This document shows positions 1 through 4,959 of a stretch of DNA of 5,674 nucleotides, piece after piece. Both the position numbers and the translations under genes were made by a program. The stretch covers positions 1-5,674 of the forward strand of contig JAJZFK010000462.1 of assembly GCA_021805405.1 (NCBI GenBank). The letters are read 5' to 3'. The stretch is from a bacterium (GTDB taxonomy: Bacteria > Armatimonadota > Chthonomonadetes > Chthonomonadales > Chthonomonadaceae). The stretch's first letter is position 1; every line of letters begins with the position of its first letter. The notes below the pieces were generated by a model. The model searched no databases, was not told where the DNA came from, and saw only the letters and a list, made by a program, of their open reading frames with translations.

Positions 1-118
1 GTCTGGTGGCCTTATAACGATGCAACATGGCATATTAAAGCTGACGCGGCGTGGACTTCTGGTGGCTGATCTAGTTGCAGGCGAGTTTATGGGTAGGCCT
101 TCGCAGGGTGCGGTATAA
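1..118 (+). CDS. hemW: C-terminal end of a HemW-like (oxygen-independent coproporphyrinogen oxidase-related) protein, 5' end outside window
   Basis: The frame starting at base 2 is open from the window edge to a TAA at 116-118, giving 38 residues. The tail contains ILKLTRRGLLVADLVAGEFM. This resembles the extreme C-terminus of HemW-type radical-SAM proteins, where an 'LT.rG.l..n.v...fl' helix ends the chain. HemW is a heme-binding [4Fe-4S] radical-SAM protein thought to deliver heme to respiratory enzymes. The catalytic CxxxCxxC part would lie outside the window, so the assignment rests on this short tail alone. The 51-base gap to the Mrp-type gene on the same strand would put two Fe-S-related genes side by side, which is compatible but not proof. 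Frame 1 also stays open, to a TGA at 67-69, but its 22 residues resemble nothing I recognise. Confidence 0.5.
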   Translation, partial: SGGLITMQHGILKLTRRGLLVADLVAGEFMGRPSQGAV

Positions 119-120
119 TA
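109..120 (+). promoter_or_regulatory. Candidate -10 element upstream of the Mrp-type gene
   Basis: A perfect TATAAT lies at 114-119 inside the block TGCGGTATAATA. It overlaps the last codons of the upstream reading frame and sits 50 bases before the Mrp start. No good TTGACA-like -35 is found 16-18 bases upstream. A nearly identical block, TGCGGGATAATA, lies at 2743-2754 before the Rpn-like gene, which supports a shared promoter signal. That it is active is inference. Confidence 0.4.
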
Positions 121-169
121 AATGACATATTACGTGGAACCAAAGCAGCATTAGCAAAAGAGGCGTTTA

Positions 170-1243
170 ATGTACGAGGTAACGTCAGATCAGGTTCTAG
201 AAGCACTAAAATCAGTTCAGGATCCCGATCTCCATAAGGATATCGTCTCCTTGGGCTTCATTCAGAACCTGCGCATTTGCGATGGTGCGGTAGCCTTTTC
301 AATTCAGCTCACTACACCTGCTTGCCCGGTTAAAGACCTTTTAAAATCTCAGGCCCACCAGGTCGTCACAGAAATACCTGGCGTTACTAGCGTGCAGATT
401 GAGATGACAGCCCAGGTACGGGGCCGCGCCTCAGCTGCAGAAGCGCTGGTTCCTCAGGTTCGCCATATTATTGCCGTTGCAAGCGGCAAGGGAGGCGTTG
501 GCAAGAGTACGGTCTCCGTCAACCTCGCAGTGGCCCTTGCGCAAACCGGTGCCACGGTTGGCCTGCTAGATGCAGACATCTATGGCCCCTCACTTCCTAC
601 CATGATGGGCGCGCACGATAAGCCTCTTATCAAAGAGACACCCACTGGCGTAAAAATGGTGCCTTTAACATCTCACGGTGTACTACTAATCTCACTAGGT
701 TTCCTGCTCTCGCCAGATAAGGCAGTCGTGTGGCGGGGCCCTATGGTGGCTAGCGCCGTGCGACAACTACTGGGGGATGTAACGTGGGGCACACTGGATT
801 ATCTTATAGTGGATCTGCCACCTGGGACTGGTGATGCGTCATTAACCTTGGCACAGCAGGTTCCCCTATCGGGAGTGGTGCTGGTTATGACGCCGCAAAA
901 GATCGCTGGCGAAATTGCAAGCAAGGCAGTTGCAATGTTCGACGTACTCTCCGAAAGCGGCGACCGGAAAATACCGATACTGGGTGTAGTTGAGAATATG
1001 AGCGGTGGAGTATTCGGTACTGGCGGCGGTGAAATTGCGGCCGCTGCCCTCAAAATACCACTGTTAGGAACCATACCTATGGATCCGGCTGTGTGCAGTG
1101 CGGGGGACGATGGTGTACCCGCTATGTTGGCAGCACCTGCCTCTGAAGCCGCACAGGCATTTCGTGCCCTTGCGGCCGCGGTTGCTGCACGTGTGAGTGT
1201 TTTGATGTACGAGTCGGAGCAGGGAGTACCTACTGCAGTGTAA
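170..1243 (+). CDS. mrp: Mrp/ApbC/NBP35-family Fe-S cluster carrier ATPase with N-terminal DUF59 domain
   Basis: This 357-residue protein is full length for bacterial Mrp/ApbC. Residues ~5-85 form a DUF59/MIP18 domain with the conserved TTPACP stretch (Cys52). Residues ~98-345 are a MinD/ParA-like P-loop ATPase: deviant Walker A SGKGGVGKST at 105-114, LLDADIYGP at 132-140, and Walker B region YLIVDLPPGTGD at 211-222 with Asp215. Family members bind and transfer [4Fe-4S] clusters in the cytoplasm, using ATP, to apo-proteins. The expected CxxC after the ENMS motif (residues 276-279) is missing: the chain runs directly into GGVFGTGGGE, so the segment that normally ligates the dimer-bridging cluster appears deleted. 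The remaining cysteines are 37, 52 and 309. The ATG start is supported by AAGAGG at 158-163 with a 6-base spacer. The gene follows a possible hemW end and is closed by an intrinsic terminator at 1273-1306. The family call is firm; cluster-carrier activity is inferred. Confidence 0.95.
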   Translation: MYEVTSDQVLEALKSVQDPDLHKDIVSLGFIQNLRICDGAVAFSIQLTTPACPVKDLLKSQAHQVVTEIPGVTSVQIEMTAQVRGRASAAEALVPQVRHIIAVASGKGGVGKSTVSVNLAVALAQTGATVGLLDADIYGPSLPTMMGAHDKPLIKETPTGVKMVPLTSHGVLLISLGFLLSPDKAVVWRGPMVASAVRQLLGDVTWGTLDYLIVDLPPGTGDASLTLAQQVPLSGVVLVMTPQKIAGEIASKAVAMFDVLSESGDRKIPILGVVENMSGGVFGTGGGEIAAAALKIPLLGTIPMDPAVCSAGDDGVPAMLAAPASEAAQAFRALAAAVAARVSVLMYESEQGVPTAV

Positions 1244-1272
1244 CGGCTCACGAACAATCGCTTGTTTCGCCA

Positions 1273-1306
1273 GGGCCCATGCTAACCGCATTGGGCCTAT
1301 TTTGTT
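1273..1306 (+). terminator. Intrinsic terminator after the Mrp-type gene
   Basis: GGGCCCATGC (1273-1282) pairs with GCATTGGGCC plus T (1288-1298). The stem has six Watson-Crick pairs and one G-T pair at its base, a bulged T at 1291, three further pairs and a 5-base TAACC loop. It is followed directly by TATTTTGTT. It begins about 30 bases after the TAA, the classical layout for a Rho-independent terminator. It separates the Mrp unit from the aminotransferase gene, which then needs its own promoter or readthrough. Confidence 0.75.
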
Positions 1307-1331
1307 GTGCAGCCCCAACCAACGGCTGCAC
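1307..1331 (+). promoter_or_regulatory. Perfect 8-bp inverted repeat in the aminotransferase leader
   Basis: GTGCAGCC at 1307-1314 is the exact reverse complement of GGCTGCAC at 1324-1331, with a 9-base CCAACCAAC spacer. It lies immediately after the terminator T-tract and 20 bases before the annotated aminotransferase ATG. It could be an RNA hairpin in the leader or a dyad operator for a repressor. It lacks a following T-run, so it is not itself a standard terminator. Its function is unknown. Confidence 0.5.
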
Positions 1332-1334
1332 TCT

Positions 1335-1352
1335 ATGTTGAAAGGACAACAT
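1335..1352 (+). promoter_or_regulatory. Shine-Dalgarno-containing hairpin at the aminotransferase start
   Basis: ATGTTG (1335-1340) and CAACAT (1347-1352) are perfect reverse complements flanking AAAGGA (1341-1346). In RNA the ribosome-binding site would sit in the 6-base loop, while the first two bases of the ATG at 1351 would be in the stem. Only 4 bases separate AAAGGA from this ATG, but 10 separate it from the in-frame ATG at 1357, so the downstream start may be the one used. The pairing is seen directly; a regulatory role is inference. Confidence 0.45.
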
Positions 1353-2688
1353 GCCAATGACGAGCACGCCTCACCATATTGATAAACTAATGGACGATGA
1401 ATTACTGGCCGAGGTTCTCGGGTTTGAAACCCAGGAGGTAGCCACGACAGCTTCGGGAGCTTATGTAGATGCCCATAGTGGCAGGCAGTTTCTCGATTTT
1501 ACAGGTGGTATTGCAGTACACGCCTGTGGCCACAACCACCCGGCAGTTGTAGAAGCTATTAAGCTTCAGGCAGTGGCCCTGCTACACGTTTCCGACACAA
1601 TGCGGCACGAGCCGCAGCTTGCGCTTGCCAGCTGGCTACGCAGCAAATTCGCTGAAGCTGTGCCGGGCGAGCTCTGGCAGTTTCTCCTGCTAAACAGTGG
1701 GAGCGAGGCGATTGACGCCGCTGCCAAGCTAGCGATGAAGGTAACTCGCAGGTACGAGTTCGCCGCATTTGATGGCGCTTTTCACGGTCGCACTATGATG
1801 GCGACTGCACTTTCGTGCAGTAAGGTGGTGCACTGGAACGCTTACGATCCCTTCATTACTATGATGCGCGCTAGGGTTACCCACCTGCCAGTACCTCGTG
1901 CCAGTCGGTGCAATGAAGCCAATGAGCCCGCGCGATGTATTGATGCAATGAGGCAGCTATTCGCCGAAAAGGGGGACCGCCTGGCCGCAATATTCTTTGA
2001 AGGACAGCAAGGCGAGGGTGGTTATTTCCCGATGGACGGCAACGTTGCCCAGGAGATGCAGCGCCTGGCACGTCAGTTTGGAGTTCTGTTAGTAGCCGAC
2101 GAGATTCAGGCAGGTTGCGGGCGAACAGGCAGATGGTTTTCGTTTCAGCACCTTGGATTACAGCCAGATATTGTCACGTTTGGGAAAGCCGTTGGCGGTG
2201 GCCTTCCACTTGCGGGCCTAGGCGCGCGATTATCGCTCATGAGCCAGTGGCTTCCTGGCGAGCATGGCAGTACATTTGGTGGTAATCCCCTTTCGTGCGC
2301 AGCAGGTCTTGCAGCCATGCAGATTATTGACGAGCAGGGCCTGGTACAAAATGCCGTTGAAATGGGGTTTGCAGCAACTGAAATGCTAAAGCCCTTGTTG
2401 GGTACTGCCGGCATTTATGACGTAAGGGGCAACGGATTGATGCTGGCCATAGAGCTTAGGGATGCCTCCGGAAATCCCGACTATAATAGATGCGATGCCG
2501 TTAAGGAGGAAGCACGGCGAAATGGATTGCTGCTGCTTACATGCGGGGCAAGAATTGGCAAATCGCAAACTGACTGCTCTGCGCTACGTATTATTCCGCC
2601 TTTAAATGTGGATAGAGCGTCTATGGTTAGCGGGATAAACACCCTTATTCAGGCGCTGTTGTCGGTACCTGTTGCAGTTCCGATTTAA
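1351..2688 (+). CDS. Class III PLP-dependent aminotransferase (4-aminobutyrate/acetylornithine type)
   Basis: The 445-residue fold-type I aminotransferase is full length for the family. Visible landmarks in order are SGSEA (116-120, phosphate binding), FHGRT (144-148, Arg147), EGQQGEGG (217-224), the cofactor-ring aspartate in DEIQAGCGRTG (Asp250), the Schiff-base lysine in TFGKAVGGG (Lys279), GSTFGGNP (306-313, Thr308) and LRIIPPL (412-418, Arg413). Arg147, Glu222 and Arg413 line up by motif with residues that handle substrate carboxylates in GABA transaminase, suggesting an omega-amino acid donor and 2-oxoglutarate acceptor. Exact substrate cannot be read from sequence; ornithine, acetylornithine, lysine or diaminobutyrate enzymes share these motifs. 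In the usual E-P-x-Q-G-E-G-G block the proline is glycine here (Gly218). The start could be the ATG at 1351 or at 1357, which has better Shine-Dalgarno spacing. It is probably its own transcription unit after the terminator. Confidence 0.92.
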   Translation: MPMTSTPHHIDKLMDDELLAEVLGFETQEVATTASGAYVDAHSGRQFLDFTGGIAVHACGHNHPAVVEAIKLQAVALLHVSDTMRHEPQLALASWLRSKFAEAVPGELWQFLLLNSGSEAIDAAAKLAMKVTRRYEFAAFDGAFHGRTMMATALSCSKVVHWNAYDPFITMMRARVTHLPVPRASRCNEANEPARCIDAMRQLFAEKGDRLAAIFFEGQQGEGGYFPMDGNVAQEMQRLARQFGVLLVADEIQAGCGRTGRWFSFQHLGLQPDIVTFGKAVGGGLPLAGLGARLSLMSQWLPGEHGSTFGGNPLSCAAGLAAMQIIDEQGLVQNAVEMGFAATEMLKPLLGTAGIYDVRGNGLMLAIELRDASGNPDYNRCDAVKEEARRNGLLLLTCGARIGKSQTDCSALRIIPPLNVDRASMVSGINTLIQALLSVPVAVPI

Positions 2689-2742
2689 ACAAGGTACGTT
2701 CAATTAGGTAGTTGGCCATTGTTCATCAAGATCAGCCAAAAA

Positions 2743-2767
2743 TGCGGGATAATAGTGTCTAGGGAGG
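2743..2767 (+). promoter_or_regulatory. Candidate -10 and strong Shine-Dalgarno of the Rpn-like gene
   Basis: TGCGGGATAATA at 2743-2754 repeats, with one change, the block before the Mrp gene; GATAAT at 2748-2753 would be the -10. No clear -35 is present at normal spacing; TTGTTC at 2719-2724 is 23 bases away, too far. AGGGAGG at 2761-2767 is an excellent ribosome-binding site 7 bases before the ATG at 2775. If the -10 is real, the leader would be only about 15 bases. Confidence 0.4.
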
Positions 2768-2774
2768 TACCCGC

Positions 2775-3698
2775 ATGGCTGGTCTAAGTGACACTATCAT
2801 GAAGCAGCTTATCACATCGGAACCGCAAGCATTGCTTTCGCTGGCTAAACTTCCTGGTGGTCGCGTAACCCTGCTTCCCACAGAAGTTAACCTGGTGGAA
2901 CGTCGCGCGGATGTTGTTTTAGGCGTAGAGGGCCCGAACTATATTTGCCATCTGGAGATTCAGGCGGTTAGAGATCCTGCTATGGACTCACGCATGCACC
3001 TCTACAATGTACTACTAGGGATGAAGTACATGCCGCAAACTGTGGAGAGCGTTCTTATCCTTCTATCACCATCGTCAGATTCAGCGTTAATAACTGGTAG
3101 ATCACGTGTTGGCTCGTCTAAAATGGAATACACCATTGTCAGGCTATGGGAATTGCCAGTAGAAGAGGGGCTGAACTTACCTGTTTCTCTGTTACCACTA
3201 GCGCCACTATTTGGTGCTGGAAGCGTCCATTTACCGGAAGTAATTCAGCACATGCATAAACGTATTGAGGAAGAGGTAGCAACGGATCGGCACATCGATT
3301 TATGGGCAAGTACAAAGTTTCTGTTAGGCTTCAAAGTAAGTGCTGAAGCAGCCACAGTGCTGTTGAAAGGGATAAGCGGTATGAATGAGTCGACTACCTA
3401 TATGGCGGTGCTCAATGAAGGCAAAGAAGCCGGCTTGCAGGAAGGCATGGCCAGCGGAATTAAAATAGGCATAGAACAGGGTAAGCAACTGGGCTTAGAG
3501 CAGGGAACGCAACTGGGAATAGAGCATGCTGTTAGCTGGATGTTACGGGGAATGCGACGGCACTTTGGCGAGGAAGTGCCACCTAATCTGGCTACTTCCA
3601 TTCGCAATCTCAGCATAACTGACCTCGATCGTTTGGCCGACATGTGGGAGGACATGCACTCACTGGATGAACTGAACACCTGGCTAGCGAAAAAATAA
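2775..3698 (+). CDS. Rpn/YhgA-like PD-(D/E)XK nuclease-family protein with glycine-periodic tail
   Basis: The 307-residue protein has the layout of the Rpn (recombination-promoting nuclease, 'putative transposase') family. Residues 35-65 carry the PD-(D/E)XK-like core: TEV near 36, Asp46 in RRADVVLGVEG, then HLEIQ with Glu61 and Gln63, the E-x-Q variant common in this family. HLYNVLLGMKY (75-85) and VRLWELP (122-128) are further family-like stretches. E. coli Rpn proteins are Mg- or Ca-dependent DNA endonucleases that raise RecA-independent recombination; that activity here is inferred. Residues 216-248 place a glycine at every fourth position (216, 220 and so on to 248), partly encoded by a 24-base tandem repeat. 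The last ~55 residues form an acidic helical tail. The start is fixed by AGGGAGG 7 bases upstream. It is convergent with the anti-sigma gene, and no inverted-repeat ends of an insertion sequence are seen around it. Confidence 0.8.
   Translation: MAGLSDTIMKQLITSEPQALLSLAKLPGGRVTLLPTEVNLVERRADVVLGVEGPNYICHLEIQAVRDPAMDSRMHLYNVLLGMKYMPQTVESVLILLSPSSDSALITGRSRVGSSKMEYTIVRLWELPVEEGLNLPVSLLPLAPLFGAGSVHLPEVIQHMHKRIEEEVATDRHIDLWASTKFLLGFKVSAEAATVLLKGISGMNESTTYMAVLNEGKEAGLQEGMASGIKIGIEQGKQLGLEQGTQLGIEHAVSWMLRGMRRHFGEEVPPNLATSIRNLSITDLDRLADMWEDMHSLDELNTWLAKK
3468..3527 (+). repeat. Imperfect 24-base tandem repeat inside the Rpn-like gene
   Basis: Two 24-base units at 3468-3491 and 3492-3515 encode GIEQGKQL and GLEQGTQL, followed by a partial third unit encoding GIEHA. 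Each begins GGC/GGA and keeps the GA(A/G)CAGGG...CAACTG core. The repeat lies within the longer stretch that has a glycine every four residues. Copy-number change by slippage would keep the reading frame, so the tail length may vary between strains. Confidence 0.7.
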
Positions 3699-3715
3699 AA
3701 TTTTATCCACTAAAA

Positions 3716-3754
3716 TGCAAGTGTTGCGTCATTTATCACGACCGCTCACTTGCA
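3716..3754 (-). terminator. Candidate terminator hairpin between convergent genes
   Basis: TGCAAGTG (3716-3723) and CACTTGCA (3747-3754) are perfect 8-bp reverse complements with a 23-base loop. The right arm overlaps the stop codon and last codons of the anti-sigma gene. Read on the minus strand, the stem is followed by TTTTAG and then the AT-rich stretch 3691-3706, which contains the 12-base palindrome ATAAAATTTTAT. This suits termination of the sigma/anti-sigma transcript. The long loop makes it weaker than a classical terminator. On the plus strand no T-run follows, so the Rpn-like gene gets little from it. Confidence 0.4.
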
Positions 3755-4081
3755 GTGGTGTGAATTCTGTTTTCCCACTGCTACCGTAGCTACGTGCAAT
3801 AGCGGCGGAGACTGCCGACTCCAAAGAAGAATGGCAATCAGCGCTAACAAAGTAAGCGTTAGCATACGTAATCGCCCACCGGAGCCTGTACGAAAGTTCC
3901 ATGGTGTTCCGCTCTCACTGCGTATCTCGCTGGCGATTAATAGCGATAATTGTTGGAAGTGTTGGTACTTTGTTCTACACGATGGACAAATGATAATATG
4001 TAACTTAAGCAGAAGCGCCTGAAATTTGCCAAGTTCGTTGTGCGCAAGCAGTAACAGGCATTCGTCCTGGTTATGGTTCAC
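3746..4081 (-). CDS. Membrane-anchored ZAS-type anti-sigma factor, short form
   Basis: This is a 111-residue protein. Residues 28-35 (HIIICPSC) give the HxxxCxxC signature of zinc-binding anti-sigma domains, with Cys8 (or His14) as a possible further ligand. A hydrophobic segment at ~71-88 is a probable single membrane span, leaving only about 23 residues beyond it. Known ZAS proteins hold their cognate ECF sigma factor inactive at the membrane until a signal releases it. The GTG start overlaps the sigma stop by one base (TAGTG) and is preceded by AAGGAGG with about 9 bases spacing, so translation is probably coupled and well initiated. Pairing with the ECF gene is the strongest support for function. 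The outer domain is nearly absent, so sensing may be redox- or membrane-based or need a partner; this is inference. The opposite strand has an overlapping open frame that I regard as a shadow. Confidence 0.75.
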   Translation of the reverse strand: MNHNQDECLLLLAHNELGKFQALLLKLHIIICPSCRTKYQHFQQLSLLIASEIRSESGTPWNFRTGSGGRLRMLTLTLLALIAILLWSRQSPPLLHVATVAVGKQNSHHCK

Positions 4082-4692
4082 TACCGGTTACCTCCTTGCT
4101 GTGCGATGCTGAGATTCGTTTGGGATTCGCCTTCTGCCCTCAAGGCATCCGAAACGAGGGTATGAGCGCGATAAAACTGTGTTTTGACGGTACTCAGGTT
4201 GCGACCCAATAACAGACCGATTTCCTTAAGTGTAAGTTCTCCAAAGTAGTAAAGTTCCAGTATCTCCCGTATATCTACAGGCAGGCTGTTCAATGCTTGA
4301 GCAACATATTGCTTCGCTTCGGCATTCTGAAGCCCACGATCATTTGAGATGACTGTTTCGGCCAACAACGATGGTTCGGGGTGGCGATGAATTCGTCGCA
4401 AGTGATCACAGCATTTATGGTATGCAATGGCAAACAACCAGCTTCTAATGCGCGTACCTTCTCGGAATTGAGCTAATCCAGTCCAGGTAGCTAGCCGCGT
4501 CTCCTGCAACAGGTCATCAACCCAGGCGGTACCCGTCTTGCGCGCTATAAATCGGGCAAGTTCTGCCTCATATATGGCAAAGAGTTGCTGAAATGCACCA
4601 GGGTCACCCCGTTTGGCAATTCGCATTAGCCTGTATTCACTAGCTTCGCTCGCAGATTCGTATACTGGAAATTTTGCGGCAAACTGTAACAT
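4081..4692 (-). CDS. ECF (extracytoplasmic function) RNA polymerase sigma factor
   Basis: The 203-residue protein has the two-domain sigma-70 ECF structure. Region 2 spans ~23-102: DDLLQETRLATW (59-70) for core binding, and RSWLFAIAYHKCCDHLRR (83-100) for -10 melting and recognition. After a short linker, region 4 spans ~126-184, with LNSLPVDIREILELYYFGE and a helix-turn-helix TLKEIGLLLGRNLSTVKTQFYRA that reads the -35. No region 1.1 or 3 is present, as expected. The ATG start follows AGAGG with a 5-base spacer. It is followed by the anti-sigma gene with a one-base overlap. Upstream I see no GGAAC-type -35 of the kind many ECF factors use for autoregulation. The ECF subgroup and regulon cannot be named from this sequence alone. 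Confidence 0.93.
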   Translation of the reverse strand: MLQFAAKFPVYESASEASEYRLMRIAKRGDPGAFQQLFAIYEAELARFIARKTGTAWVDDLLQETRLATWTGLAQFREGTRIRSWLFAIAYHKCCDHLRRIHRHPEPSLLAETVISNDRGLQNAEAKQYVAQALNSLPVDIREILELYYFGELTLKEIGLLLGRNLSTVKTQFYRAHTLVSDALRAEGESQTNLSIAQQGGNR

Positions 4693-4740
4693 TCAGACCT
4701 CTTTAAGGGACTTTGGCGACACGCGTCGTTACGTGAACTT

Positions 4741-4758
4741 ACTATACATTATTCGCTT
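4741..4758 (-). promoter_or_regulatory. Weak candidate -10 region for the sigma/anti-sigma operon
   Basis: On the minus strand TATAGT (4746 to 4741), about 50 bases before the ATG, is a reasonable -10. An overlapping alternative is AATAAT (4753 to 4748), preceded by GCG, somewhat like the TGCGG(T/G)ATAAT blocks seen elsewhere in the window. No convincing -35 lies at proper distance from either; TTAGAC about 19 bases upstream of TATAGT is the nearest. This is a tentative call. Confidence 0.25.
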
Positions 4759-4882
4759 GAGCACGGTCTAAAGTTGTTGTATCCGTAAGGAATTTTCTCT
4801 AACGGTTGCCCAATGACTAAAACTCTTTATAGGTTGATCAAGGCTGGTCAATATTCTCATATCGTCATGTATACCGTGCATG

Positions 4883-4908
4883 CCAGGAGGCACAACCGTG
4901 CCTCCTGG
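4883..4908 (-). terminator. Perfect 11-bp hairpin downstream of the TPR-like gene, possible terminator
   Basis: CCAGGAGGCAC (4883-4893) is the exact reverse complement of GTGCCTCCTGG (4898-4908), with a 4-base AACC loop. The stem is GC-rich and very stable. It lies about 50 bases after the TAA of the TPR-like gene on the minus strand. Neither strand has a T-run next to it, so it departs from the intrinsic-terminator rule. It may still stop or protect the 3' end of that transcript, or be a binding site or leader element for the sigma gene. Confidence 0.4.
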
Positions 4909-4959
4909 GAAACGGAGCTACAAGGTTGCAGCTAGCGAGAGCCGCATCTGGTTCGGTGT

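Larger units (their letters stand above)
4693..4959. other. Non-coding gap upstream of the sigma gene
   Basis: These 267 bases carry no credible gene. They contain the putative sigma promoter region near 4741-4758, a TTGATCAA palindrome around 4833-4840 and the strong hairpin at 4883-4908. A 40-codon plus-strand frame starting at 4813 has no Shine-Dalgarno and includes the hairpin, so I do not call it. No tRNA-like cloverleaf was recognised. Confidence 0.6.

Noticed and set aside
1..69. Frame-1 peptide ending at TGA 67-69 as the end of an upstream gene
   Set aside because: It is short and unrecognisable, while the frame-2 peptide ending at 118 has a HemW-like tail; both cannot be coding.
799..1257. 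152-codon minus-strand open frame opposite the Mrp gene
   Set aside because: It lies entirely antisense to a firmly identified gene, has low-complexity Ala/Ser/Pro composition and no recognisable motif; it is a shadow frame.
2712..2739. TTGGC/GCCAA inverted repeat after the aminotransferase as a terminator
   Set aside because: The stem is only 5 bp with an 18-base loop and is followed by A residues on the plus strand, not T.
2775..3698. The Rpn-like gene as part of an insertion sequence
   Set aside because: Although the family is often labelled 'putative transposase', I see no flanking terminal inverted repeats or target duplications, and Rpn proteins are not self-mobile transposases of DDE type.
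3750..4022. 90-codon plus-strand open frame opposite the anti-sigma gene
   Set aside because: The opposite strand has the HxxxCxxC motif, membrane span, coupled start and sigma partner, while this frame has no ribosome site or motif.
4813..4935. 40-codon plus-strand frame in the gap upstream of the sigma gene
   Set aside because: There is no Shine-Dalgarno before its ATG, and it spans the perfect hairpin at 4883-4908; composition gives no support for coding.
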